Shown here: positions 34,995-42,929 of the stretch, piece by piece
Layout: each line of letters starts with the position of its first letter
How positions within the stretch are numbered: the stretch's first letter is position 1
Source: JAAYRQ01 sp035647235
GTDB taxonomy: Bacteria > Bacillota > Syntrophomonadia > Syntrophomonadales > Syntrophomonadaceae
Direction: 5' to 3'
NCBI GenBank assembly: GCA_964514235.1
Contig: CAZEPV010000009.1
Location: forward strand, 16,076 to 80,075
DNA: 64,000 bases
Position numbers and translations under genes: made by a program
Notes under the pieces: generated by a model
What the model saw: only the letters and a program-made list of their open reading frames with translations
Database searches by the model: none
What the model was told of the DNA's origin: nothing

Positions 34995-35011
34995 TAAAGG
35001 AGTGGATATGG

Positions 35012-36259
35012 TTGTCAGCAACTAGAATAAAGCAAATTGCTATGATTGTAATACCTATCCTCATTGTTTTATTAGTAATAGGAATTATACTATTCAATCG
35101 CAATAATAGTATTGTTTTAGAAGCTCCTACGGGGGAAATTGCTACTGATGAAATCGATTCCTCTGCCTGGGCTAAGTTCTACCCGGCCCATTATGACAGT
35201 TACATAACTAATTTAGAAAATACCGAAAAGCCTTCTCATTTCGAGGAGAAACCTTACCTAAAAGATATTTATGCAGGATTTGGTTTCGCAGCTGAATATA
35301 ATGAGCCGCGCGGACACTTATTTACTATTGAAGATATATCAGAGATTGATCCAGCCCGCAAAAAGTCAGGTGCATCATGCTTTACTTGCAAATCAACCCA
35401 GGTTCCCACATTGATGGATAAGTATGGTGATGATTATTACCTTATGACTTTTGATGATATAAAAGATGAATTTACTGAACCTATAGGCTGCTTAGATTGT
35501 CATGACCCTAAGACTCAGGAGTTGAGAATATCAAGACCTGCACTTATAGAAGCTTTGGAAAGACAGGGACGGGATTTGGATAAAATACCCCAACAAGAAA
35601 TGCGCAGTCTAGTTTGTGCCCAATGCCATGTTACTTATTTCTTTTATCCAGATTCAAAAAGAATTACTTTCCCTTGGGATAAAGGGTTTAAGGCTGATGA
35701 AATCCTAGATTACTATGATGAATTGGACTACAGTGAATGGACTCACCCCGATGCAGGTACTGGTTTAATTAAGCCCCGCCACGCTGAATACGAAACCTTC
35801 TTAAATAGTACCCATCAATCAGCTGGACTAGCCTGTGCTGATTGCCATATGCCTTATACAATTGTAGGCAATAAAAAAGTAAGTTCGCACAAATGGCAAA
35901 GTCCGCTAAATAATATCGAGCAGAGTTGTATGAATTGCCACCGTAATGATGCAGAATGGCTACGCTCAAGGGTTAGCACCATCCAAGGACAGACTAAAGA
36001 GAGCCAAGATTTAGCTGCGGCAGCAGTAGTGGAAGCTATAAGTGAATTGAAAATTAGTAGTAATTCTCCTGGAGTTGATGAGGGTAAACTAGCCCAAGCG
36101 CAAAAATTACATCGGGAAGCCCAATGGTATTTAGATTTTATCGTAGTTACTAACGGTTACGGTTTCCATAACCCTACTGAGACACTCAACAATCTTAATA
36201 TCGCCATGGATAAAGCCTATAAAGCCAGTCAATTGGCTCGGGAAGCTCGCAATAATTAG
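35012..36259 (+). CDS. nrfA: Ammonia-forming cytochrome c nitrite reductase
   Basis: 415 residues from a TTG start preceded by AAAGGAG. After an N-terminal membrane/signal helix (residues 8-29) come five heme sites: the catalytic CFTCK (lysine-ligated heme 1, near residue 124), then CLDCH, CAQCH, CADCH and CMNCH. The CX2CK motif is diagnostic of NrfA. Further marks are HAEYETFLNSTHQSAG and SSHKWQSP with the distal histidine ligands. It reduces nitrite to ammonium with six electrons, received from NrfH. A strong terminator follows, so nrfHA is its own unit. Confidence 0.95.
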   Translation: MSATRIKQIAMIVIPILIVLLVIGIILFNRNNSIVLEAPTGEIATDEIDSSAWAKFYPAHYDSYITNLENTEKPSHFEEKPYLKDIYAGFGFAAEYNEPRGHLFTIEDISEIDPARKKSGASCFTCKSTQVPTLMDKYGDDYYLMTFDDIKDEFTEPIGCLDCHDPKTQELRISRPALIEALERQGRDLDKIPQQEMRSLVCAQCHVTYFFYPDSKRITFPWDKGFKADEILDYYDELDYSEWTHPDAGTGLIKPRHAEYETFLNSTHQSAGLACADCHMPYTIVGNKKVSSHKWQSPLNNIEQSCMNCHRNDAEWLRSRVSTIQGQTKESQDLAAAAVVEAISELKISSNSPGVDEGKLAQAQKLHREAQWYLDFIVVTNGYGFHNPTETLNNLNIAMDKAYKASQLAREARNN

Positions 36260-36280
36260 ATTTTATAAGTAAAAAATTAA

Positions 36281-36307
36281 AACCGCACAAATTACGTTTG
36301 TGCGGTT
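36281..36307 (+). terminator. Terminator after nrfA
   Basis: The perfect 10-bp arms AACCGCACAA and TTGTGCGGTT enclose a 7-nt loop, followed by AATATTTT. It lies 21 bp after the nrfA stop. Confidence 0.9.
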
Positions 36308-36351
36308 AATATTTTGGCGCATTACTAAGGTACACGGCTTATGTTAATTTA

Positions 36352-36525
36352 TTATGCTTCATGTTCCCGATCTTTTCTTAGGCAAACTAGGTGAAAATGC
36401 CTTTCCTCAAAGATGACATAAGGCTTCTCCCCTATCTCTCGTTTACATATTTTACAATGGGCTCTAGCAATGGCCCTTTCTTTTTCGATTTGACGCTGCT
36501 CTCTATAAGTAATCATAGTAGTCAT
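36352..36525 (-). CDS. Small CxxC-containing protein (57 aa), possible zinc-binding
   Basis: A 57-residue frame from the ATG at 36525, preceded by GGGGCGGTG at good spacing. The product starts MTTMITYREQRQIEKERAIA and contains HCKIC (Cys 24, Cys 27), HFHLVC with Cys 48, and a charged tail REHEA. It may be a small treble-clef or half zinc finger. An extended -10 (TGGTATAAT on the minus strand near 36670-36678) lies about 145 bp upstream. I do not recognise the family. It is shorter than the usual 60-residue cut-off for gene calls and would be missed. Codon use and the spaced cysteines support a real gene. Confidence 0.65.
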   Translation of the reverse strand: MTTMITYREQRQIEKERAIARAHCKICKREIGEKPYVIFEERHFHLVCLRKDREHEA

Positions 36526-36727
36526 GAACACCGCCCCTTTCCATTTTTACCCCTAAAGGGTTTATTAATAATCGATAACATTCCCCCCAAACTAATAAGA
36601 TAAACCGCGACCTTAGTCTTGCCTTATGTTTTTTATAAAACCGTTCTTTGTTTTATCCTTTGTATACATTATACCAGATGATAGCTGAATATTCCAGGTC
36701 TGTAAGCCTTGTAAAAGCTACCATAAA

Positions 36728-38041
36728 TTATAATACTTTGGTCAATAAATTTGCCAATTGAGGTTTATCAATCTCTTCTAAATCATAATTTACCCTCACA
36801 GCAGGCTTATTGACTTCCATTATACGCCGTAAGTCAATGGGCGTCCCGATTATTACCACTTGTGCAGGCGAATTATTAATAGTCTGTTCTAGTTCTTCAA
36901 TCTGCCTTTTCCCATATCCCATAGCTGGGAGCAAATTAGATAAATGCTTATATTTGTCGAAAGTATCTTTTATGCTGCCTACTGCATAAGGTCTAGGATC
37001 AATAAGCTCAGCTGCCCCCAAATTCTGCGCAGCTATAACCCCAGCACCATATGCCATACCACCATGAGTCAAGGTGGGCCCATCTTCGACTACTAAAACC
37101 TGTTTGCCCTTTATTAATTCTGGCTTGTCTACACTAATAGGCGAATTGGCCATAACAATAGTAGCGTGAGGATTGTTTAACTTAATAGCCTTTTTTACCG
37201 TCTCCACATCCTCAAGGTGGGCTGAATCGACCTTGTTTATAATAGCCACATCAGCCATGCGTAAATTAGTTTCCCCAGGATGGAAGCTAGTTTCATGTCC
37301 AGCCCGATGTGGATCAACTACAACAATATGCAAGTCTGTAAAATAGAAAGGAATATCGTTATTGCCACCATCCCAAATAATTACATCGGCTTCAGCTTCC
37401 GCTTGGCGCAAAATAATCTCATAATCAATGCCAGCGTAAACCACTATACCATGATCGATATGTGGTTCAAATTCTTCCCTTTCCTCAATAGTGCAGTTAA
37501 AATTATCTAAGTCCTCATAGCTAGCAAATCTCATAGCTATCTGCTTTTCTAAATCACCATAGGGCATAGGATGCCTGATTACCGCTACTTTTTTACCCAC
37601 CTGGGTAAGTAAGTCCGCTACATACCTGGTAGTTTGGCTTTTGCCGCTACCTGTTCTTACTGCTGTTACAGCTACAACTGGTCGAGTAGATTTAAGCATA
37701 GTGTTATTGGGCCCTAGGAGACGAAAATCAGCCCCACAAGCAGTCACCAAGGAAGCCTTGTGCATTATATCTTCATGGGATAGATCACTATAAGCAAAAA
37801 TAACCTGGTCTATCTTATGTTTTGCGATTAATTCGGGCAAGATTTCTTCCTCGTATATTGGAATACCCTCTGGATAGCTTATTCCAGCTAATACTGGGGG
37901 ATAGATTCTGCCTTCAATATCAGGAATTTGAGCAGCAGTAAAAGCTACTACATGATAAGCTGCATTGTTTCTAAAATAAGTATTGAAATTATGGAAATCA
38001 CGCCCTGCCGCCCCCATAATTATTACTCGATCTACTTTCAT
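36728..38041 (-). CDS. Cyclic 2,3-diphosphoglycerate synthetase-like P-loop GTPase
   Basis: 437 residues from the ATG at 38041 (GGAAGGTGG ribosome binding site). An N-terminal Rossmann-like region (VDRVIIMGAAGRDFHNFNTY) precedes a P-loop domain with TAVRTGSGKSQTTRYVADLL near residue 130. Other marks are VIWDGGNNDIPF near residue 228, HPGETNLRMADVAIINKVDS near residue 265 with NKxD, and VVEDGPTLTHGGM near residue 325. This matches proteins annotated as cyclic 2,3-diphosphoglycerate synthetase, known biochemically from methanogens. Bacterial homologues may act on a different substrate. It stands alone between the two tiny cysteine-motif genes. Confidence 0.75.
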   Translation of the reverse strand: MKVDRVIIMGAAGRDFHNFNTYFRNNAAYHVVAFTAAQIPDIEGRIYPPVLAGISYPEGIPIYEEEILPELIAKHKIDQVIFAYSDLSHEDIMHKASLVTACGADFRLLGPNNTMLKSTRPVVAVTAVRTGSGKSQTTRYVADLLTQVGKKVAVIRHPMPYGDLEKQIAMRFASYEDLDNFNCTIEEREEFEPHIDHGIVVYAGIDYEIILRQAEAEADVIIWDGGNNDIPFYFTDLHIVVVDPHRAGHETSFHPGETNLRMADVAIINKVDSAHLEDVETVKKAIKLNNPHATIVMANSPISVDKPELIKGKQVLVVEDGPTLTHGGMAYGAGVIAAQNLGAAELIDPRPYAVGSIKDTFDKYKHLSNLLPAMGYGKRQIEELEQTINNSPAQVVIIGTPIDLRRIMEVNKPAVRVNYDLEEIDKPQLANLLTKVL

Positions 38042-38120
38042 CAAGTTCCACCTTCCTATAGAAAAAAATATATGTCATATTCTAAATATAATGCCTAACA
38101 ATTTCCCTATGTTTTATAAT

Positions 38121-38153
38121 AAAAAACGGTTTATGTACAAAGAACAAAACCGC
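38121..38153 (-). terminator. Terminator-like hairpin after the 56-aa zinc-ribbon gene
   Basis: The arms ACGGTTT and AAACCGC pair over six bases around a loop of about 14 nt. On the minus strand TTTTTTA follows. It lies just past the stop at 38161. Confidence 0.55.
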
Positions 38154-38160
38154 CTAGTAT

Positions 38161-38331
38161 TTAATCATTTTTCGGTTCAACTAAATAATAATAGCTCGGA
38201 TTATGTAATACTATTGACTGGCAAGAAGGGCAAATATTATTAAGATAAGCCTTTCCCGCCGTTATTTGAACCATCTTTTTTAAAGTTGACTCGGGAAACA
38301 ATTGTCCACATATACTACATTTAAGTAGCAA
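38161..38331 (-). CDS. Small zinc-ribbon-like protein (56 aa, two CxxC)
   Basis: A 56-residue frame from a TTG at 38331 with a very good GGGGGGTG ribosome binding site 7 nt upstream. The protein has CSIC at residues 5-8 and CPSC at residues 34-37, the four-cysteine spacing of a minimal zinc ribbon. The tail SYYYLVEPKND is aromatic and acidic. A terminator-like hairpin follows immediately. It lies between the PHA region and the cyclic-diphosphoglycerate-synthetase-like gene. No family is recognised. It is below common gene-length cut-offs and starts with TTG, so it is easily missed. Confidence 0.7.
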   Translation of the reverse strand: MLLKCSICGQLFPESTLKKMVQITAGKAYLNNICPSCQSIVLHNPSYYYLVEPKND

Positions 38332-38450
38332 GAGTACTCACCCCCCATGAAATATAAAAGACTACTGTTTAATTTTATCACCCATTTCCTAGGAAGCAAG
38401 TCCCATTATAAATTTCCTTGTTTTTTTACCAGGCCGAATAAGCTGATTTA

Positions 38451-38732
38451 TTATAGATAGCCTTGCAAAAAATCCATTTCTATTTCAACTAATTCATTTA
38501 CTTTATCTACCGCTATCTTTATTATCTCAGTATTTTCATTCTCCAATTGCTCTTTAACTAATTCGGCAAAAGGGATGGCAGCCATTCTAGATACAATTTC
38601 CTCTACTTCAACATGCACAAAAAAGGCATTTAAAATATTTAGTAAATTAAAAAAGAAATGTTCTGCCCATTCTTCTACCTGTTCATAATTGTCAATGCCA
38701 TTTTTAAGTTCAAATTTACTCAATCTATACAT
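38451..38732 (-). CDS. Hypothetical protein next to a PhaC-like gene
   Basis: 93 residues, starting MYRLSKFELKNGIDNYEQVE, with a GGGGTG ribosome binding site. It is acidic and predicted largely helical: an aromatic stretch HFFFNLLNILNAFF near residue 25 and an acidic amphipathic C-terminal half. No cysteine pairs, signal peptide or known motif. It follows the PhaC-like hydrolase by 21 bp, so the two are probably cotranscribed. By size and position it could be a small partner or granule-associated protein, but that is only inference. Confidence 0.6.
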   Translation of the reverse strand: MYRLSKFELKNGIDNYEQVEEWAEHFFFNLLNILNAFFVHVEVEEIVSRMAAIPFAELVKEQLENENTEIIKIAVDKVNELVEIEMDFLQGYL

Positions 38733-38753
38733 AGGCTAACACCCCACATTATC

Positions 38754-39815
38754 TTAAATAACCATTTGCAACATTTCATTGACTTTAGTCCAATTAGTTC
38801 TTAGAGCCTCATTCCCCATTAGGGTGCCAATATGTCCACCTTCAGTAAGGATTTCAATAATATCGTTTTCAGGTGTGCTTATCAAATCTTTTAGGGAAAA
38901 AGCCTGTTCTGGCGGGGTTATGTGGTCCTTTTTGCCAGCCATAATGACTACAGGGCAATCTATATTACCTAGGTTTATAGGACGGCCATCTAATTTAATA
39001 TAATTTGGTTTGGCCAGGGCATTGGCTTTAAATATATATTGGACTATCTCCAAATAAAATCTACCTGGCAAGTCCTGAGTATATTCATACCAATTTTCAA
39101 AACGGATAAATCGTTCAATTCCAGCCTCATCTTTTTCCTCTAACATTTTCCATAGACGGTTATACTTATGCAAATAATGTTCTTCGGGCTGCATATTTTT
39201 AAAACCCGTTAAAATATAACGGCCCCTCATCAGTCCTCCACTAGTAGATACAAGATAACGAAAAAAGGACATGGGCAGTTTAGCATATTCATTCATCGGA
39301 GAAGGTGAAGCTTCTACATCTATAGGGGCTGCAGCGACTACTAAGCTTGCTATTTTTTCGGGATATAAAGAAGTATAGATAGCTGCTTGCCAACCCCCCT
39401 GACATTCCCCCACTAAATGAATTTTAAAAAGACCAGTTCTACGGCGGATTTCCTCGATGGCTTCGTTAGTAAGGCGGATATAGTCAGCTATACCTAAATT
39501 CCTAAATTCCCTTGGAGCTGAGAGCCATTCTGTTACGTAAACATCAAAACCATACCTATGAAATACCCTAACTAAACTCTGTTCTTCCGAATAATCGGCT
39601 ATATTAGCATGATGCCCCGCTTGAGGCGGTAATATTAAAACAGGCCTTTTACCTTTAGTCTCGGTGTTAGGAAAATGTCTTAATTTAAGAGTCTGATGTT
39701 CATAAATGGTAAAGTTGGGTGTTGACCAATAGGCATAAGGACTACTTAATTGTTTTAATATATCAGTATATCTTTTCCTAATAGTATATGAACTATTTAA
39801 ATAATTTAAATACAA
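38754..39815 (-). CDS. PhaC-like alpha/beta hydrolase (PHA synthase paralogue)
   Basis: 353 residues, the length of class III/IV PHA synthase catalytic subunits. The nucleophile box is GECQGG (near residue 136), i.e. the GxCxGG box with cysteine that distinguishes PHA synthases from serine lipases. The acid is in GKKDHITPPEQ near residue 296 and the histidine in EGGHIGT near residue 331. Before the nucleophile it has RPVLILPPQAGHHANIADY, unlike the second synthase at 41059. It could polymerise hydroxyacyl-CoA, or act as a divergent acyltransferase or depolymerase. It is transcribed divergently from the lipase-like gene. Confidence 0.7.
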   Translation of the reverse strand: MYLNYLNSSYTIRKRYTDILKQLSSPYAYWSTPNFTIYEHQTLKLRHFPNTETKGKRPVLILPPQAGHHANIADYSEEQSLVRVFHRYGFDVYVTEWLSAPREFRNLGIADYIRLTNEAIEEIRRRTGLFKIHLVGECQGGWQAAIYTSLYPEKIASLVVAAAPIDVEASPSPMNEYAKLPMSFFRYLVSTSGGLMRGRYILTGFKNMQPEEHYLHKYNRLWKMLEEKDEAGIERFIRFENWYEYTQDLPGRFYLEIVQYIFKANALAKPNYIKLDGRPINLGNIDCPVVIMAGKKDHITPPEQAFSLKDLISTPENDIIEILTEGGHIGTLMGNEALRTNWTKVNEMLQMVI

Positions 39816-39922
39816 AGCAATTCCCCCTCCTGCAAAATCTTATGGCCGCAAACTATTCTTTATGGCTGCAATTTGTTAAAATTTAATATAGATTCTATTA
39901 AAAACAAAAGAGGTATTTAATC

Positions 39923-41062
39923 ATGAGCGATTTCCTCCCTAAAAACTGGTACTATTTCTTGCGCATCTATGGTGATAACAGTGCCAAGTCCTGGGAAAAA
40001 ACATTATTATACAAAGTAGATTCCCTAGCCCAAGCCTCACATACATTTTGCGAAGTCAATGAGCAGTTAGATCCAGATTTAATATCCGCTTTCGGTACAT
40101 CTACACCTTCCCCAGCTCATTACCTATTACACTTATCACCTGGCTGGGATGAAAATATTATTGATCCCCCTATTATACTTGTACATGGAGCTGGCCTAGA
40201 TGCCACCTCATATGTTAATTTATATAATATGCATTATAAGGGAATAAAACAACAATTAGTCGCCTTGGGTTACAAAGTATTTTCTATTACCTTTGCCCAT
40301 TCTCATGGGGACAACTTCCATCAAGCCGAGATTTTAGCCCATGCCATAGAAAAAGTAAAAGAATTAACCCAAGCCGAAAAAGTCAATATAATTGCCCACA
40401 GCAAGGGGGGCTTCGCTGCTCGCATATATTTGTCTAATTTAGCCCTTACCCCTTACCGTAATGATGTCCATCAATACATCATGTTAGGTACTCCTAATCT
40501 AGGAACCGATTATGTTTTTCGCTACCCCGGTATAAGCTATTTAATCTACCTAGCTGGTGGCAATGGGGTAATAGCGTGGGATAAAGTCATGCATTTAGGT
40601 AATTTAATTGATATATCCCCACGGGCCATATATAGTGATGGCTCATTCCCCGGTCAAAGCCAAATGTTATACCCTTGGGATGAATTTTACCCTCTAGATA
40701 TTACCCAACAAGATTGGTGGACTACTTACTATGGTGGCACTGGTTTTATGAGTTCCTCCAGGGGTATAAAAAAGGCCATAGCTGATGGGGGAAACCTAGT
40801 CCAAAAACTAGAGACAAAGGGTCTACACCCCGATATTTATTGTTCCATATTAGCTGGTGATAGAGGCATATTAAACGTCTTCCCTTCCCCAAGTAGCAAT
40901 CCTAGTGATGGAATTGTTCTGGTAGATAGTGTTTTAAATACCCATGGTATATGTAAAGAAGGGGCAAAAATAAAGAAAAAAACCATCTTGCCCCTAAATC
41001 ATATGGAATTGCTCTATGATTTCCGAGTAGCCCCTTGGATACATGGCCAACTATCAGACTAA
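39923..41062 (+). CDS. Lipase/esterase-like alpha/beta hydrolase in the PHA region
   Basis: 379 residues without a signal peptide. The oxyanion motif is ILVHGAGLDATSY near residue 85, the serine nucleophile in IAHSKGGFAARIY near residue 158, and a histidine in LPLNHMELL near the C-terminus. The AHSKGG box and the aromatic loops (DWWTTYYGGTGFM) resemble the lipase/PGAP1-like group rather than PhaC. Being intracellular and between two PhaC-like genes, it might mobilise PHA or acyl esters; this is inference. Its stop codon TAA overlaps the convergent phaC stop, so the two genes end on the same bases. Confidence 0.7.
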   Translation: MSDFLPKNWYYFLRIYGDNSAKSWEKTLLYKVDSLAQASHTFCEVNEQLDPDLISAFGTSTPSPAHYLLHLSPGWDENIIDPPIILVHGAGLDATSYVNLYNMHYKGIKQQLVALGYKVFSITFAHSHGDNFHQAEILAHAIEKVKELTQAEKVNIIAHSKGGFAARIYLSNLALTPYRNDVHQYIMLGTPNLGTDYVFRYPGISYLIYLAGGNGVIAWDKVMHLGNLIDISPRAIYSDGSFPGQSQMLYPWDEFYPLDITQQDWWTTYYGGTGFMSSSRGIKKAIADGGNLVQKLETKGLHPDIYCSILAGDRGILNVFPSPSSNPSDGIVLVDSVLNTHGICKEGAKIKKKTILPLNHMELLYDFRVAPWIHGQLSD

Positions 41063-42150
41063 GAACGTTCAGCCAACCAACTTGATATAACTGGATATGA
41101 CTCCCGTTTGGCAAAATTACCGAATACCAGTCCACCATGTCCTACTGGGAAAACCCGATATGTCTTATCGGTCGATGCAACATGCTCTACAATTGCACTA
41201 GCCTGGCCAGGTAAAACCAAGTGGTCCCTTTCCCCTGCCATAACCAATAAATTAGACTCGATATTAGCCATATCCACCATTTTGCCTTTAATATAAAATT
41301 CTTTTTTAACTAATTTATTGCCCTGATATAAGTCCCTTATCCACTGGCGGTATGCCCCACCAGGAAAGTTTGTATTATCATTAACCCACTTATCCAAGGC
41401 CTTCCAAGCCGCAATAGGTGTCCCTTCATCAATAGAACGCCACAAACGGGTATAAGTCCCCCAGAAGTTAGTTACGGGCCTCAACATTTTAACCCCAAAA
41501 TCTATAAAATCTTTAGGTATTAGTTCAAAAGTATTGGCTACCCTATCAGGATTAAAATCTGGCTCCTGTAACCAAACACTTGATAGACCAGCATCAATGA
41601 AATCTATGGGAGCCGCTAAATAAATCATATTCTTAATCTTAGGTGAGGGGTATAGAGCTGCATACATGGTGGTTATAGTTCCACCCATGCAATATCCTAA
41701 AAGGCTAATCTCATTAGCCCCTGAAATCGTACATACCTTCCTTACTGCTCGGGTGATATAATCGTCAACTAAATCACCAAAACAGATATTACGGTCCTCC
41801 CATTCCCACTCGCCCCAATCCAACATGTATACATCAAAACCCTCTGCTACTAAATATTCTATTAGGCTCATCCCAGGGATAAGATCTAGTATGTATGGTT
41901 TATTAATAAGAGCATATATCATCAAAAGTGGAGTCTTATGTTTAACTCCATCTGTACTAACATAACGATAAAGCCTAGCTTTATTTTTACGCCATACTAC
42001 ATCTTTGGGAGTTAAGCCTGTCTGGGGTACTGGGTCAAAAGTCAGTATTTCAGCCCATCTGCGAGAACTTTCTAACATTCTTTCATAGTTTTCCTGCAGC
42101 CTTGCCCCGACTTCTTCAGCAGAACCAGTCATTAAATTTAATTTATCCAT
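41059..42150 (-). CDS. phaC: Poly(3-hydroxyalkanoate) synthase, class III/IV-type catalytic subunit
   Basis: 363 residues from the ATG at 42150 (GGAGGAG ribosome binding site). It has the PhaC box GYCMGG with the catalytic cysteine near residue 143, YMLDWGEWEWEDRN upstream of it, the conserved tryptophan segment NFWGTYTRLW near residue 230, the aspartate in AGERDHLVLP near residue 305 and the histidine in PVGHGGLVFG near residue 335. It polymerises 3-hydroxyacyl-CoA into PHA storage granules. The upstream genes encode a PhaR/PhaE-like protein and a phasin, giving a complete granule cluster, transcribed towards the left. Confidence 0.88.
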   Translation of the reverse strand: MDKLNLMTGSAEEVGARLQENYERMLESSRRWAEILTFDPVPQTGLTPKDVVWRKNKARLYRYVSTDGVKHKTPLLMIYALINKPYILDLIPGMSLIEYLVAEGFDVYMLDWGEWEWEDRNICFGDLVDDYITRAVRKVCTISGANEISLLGYCMGGTITTMYAALYPSPKIKNMIYLAAPIDFIDAGLSSVWLQEPDFNPDRVANTFELIPKDFIDFGVKMLRPVTNFWGTYTRLWRSIDEGTPIAAWKALDKWVNDNTNFPGGAYRQWIRDLYQGNKLVKKEFYIKGKMVDMANIESNLLVMAGERDHLVLPGQASAIVEHVASTDKTYRVFPVGHGGLVFGNFAKRESYPVISSWLAERS

Positions 42151-42191
42151 ATCTTCTCCTCCTACAAGCGATACTATCAAATCTTACCTTA

Positions 42192-42293
42192 TTACATGTC
42201 TCCTAGCTGGAATAAGAATAGCCTCTCCCCTACTAATAAGTCGCCATTTTGCTTGTAACAAGTAATTTTTAGTGAAACCCGCACCTCGGGCAT
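42192..42293 (-). CDS. Possible 33-aa ORF between phaR-like gene and phaC
   Basis: A frame starting MPEVRVSLKITCYKQNG, with AAGGGA just upstream of the ATG at 42293 and a stop at 42192. It fills most of the 155-bp gap before phaC. Composition is protein-like (mixed charge, one cysteine) but I do not recognise it. It could be a leader peptide, a remnant of a longer gene, or chance. Confidence 0.3.
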   Translation of the reverse strand: MPEVRVSLKITCYKQNGDLLVGERLFLFQLGDM

Positions 42294-42305
42294 GGATTCC
42301 CTTAC

Positions 42306-42836
42306 TTAAGAACCTTTACCATCTTTTTCGTCTTTTTTAGTAGTCTTTTTGGTGCCTGCAGTGGTCTCCCTATTGAGAGTATTTAACTTCCTATTAATGG
42401 TATCCATTTTCTTTTCCACTTTATTTAAATGTTCACTTAGGCCATTTACTTCCTCTTTTACATTGGCTTGATAATCAGCCATCTTAGCTAGAATATCAGT
42501 CATTGTAGCCATTGTTTGGCTAAACTGATATTCCATTTCATCAATTTTTTCCTCCAAGGAAATCACCAATTCAGCAACCCTAGAAATATCCTTCTTAGAA
42601 GGTACAGGGCTCACTTCCATATATTTATCAATACTTTGCCGCAGTATTTTTTCGTAGGATAAATTTTGTTCCAAAGCCTTATTAATAAAACCCACAAAAG
42701 TCTGGGTGCTAATAAATTCCCGAAAAGCATCAGACATAGCAGCCTCATTTTTAAAATACATTTCTTTCCACATCTCAGTAAAATCAGGCATTATTACTTT
42801 ATCTTTTTTCCCTTTTTCATTATCAATTAGTGTCAT
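42306..42836 (-). CDS. PHA synthase partner subunit, PhaR/PhaE-like
   Basis: 176 residues, cytoplasmic. An N-terminal helical region (PDFTEMWKEMYFKNEAAMSD) is followed by a long heptad-like coiled coil (about residues 85-150, EEKIDEMEYQF ... LNKVEKKMDTINRKLNTL) and a lysine-rich disordered tail (KKTTKKDEKDGKGS). Class III and IV synthases need such a helical partner (PhaE or PhaR) for activity. The size (176) and tail favour the PhaR kind. The position between phasin and phaC supports the role. A strong terminator lies upstream, so expression may need readthrough or a promoter close to the gene. Confidence 0.65.
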   Translation of the reverse strand: MTLIDNEKGKKDKVIMPDFTEMWKEMYFKNEAAMSDAFREFISTQTFVGFINKALEQNLSYEKILRQSIDKYMEVSPVPSKKDISRVAELVISLEEKIDEMEYQFSQTMATMTDILAKMADYQANVKEEVNGLSEHLNKVEKKMDTINRKLNTLNRETTAGTKKTTKKDEKDGKGS

Positions 42837-42873
42837 ACAAAGCTACCCCTTTCCCTAGTACTTATAAATTAAT

Positions 42874-42912
42874 AAAAAACGCGGTTATCATTTTGTTACA
42901 TGTTAACCGCGT
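42874..42912 (-). terminator. Terminator between phasin and phaR-like genes
   Basis: The perfect 10-bp arms AACGCGGTTA and TAACCGCGTT enclose a 14-nt loop, with TTTTTT after it on the minus strand. It lets the phasin be made in excess over the synthase. Confidence 0.88.
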
Positions 42913-42929
42913 TAGGTTGTCCCTAATTA

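Noticed and set aside
38754..39815. Ordinary serine lipase
   Set aside because: The nucleophile box has cysteine (GECQGG) rather than serine, which fits PHA synthases better.
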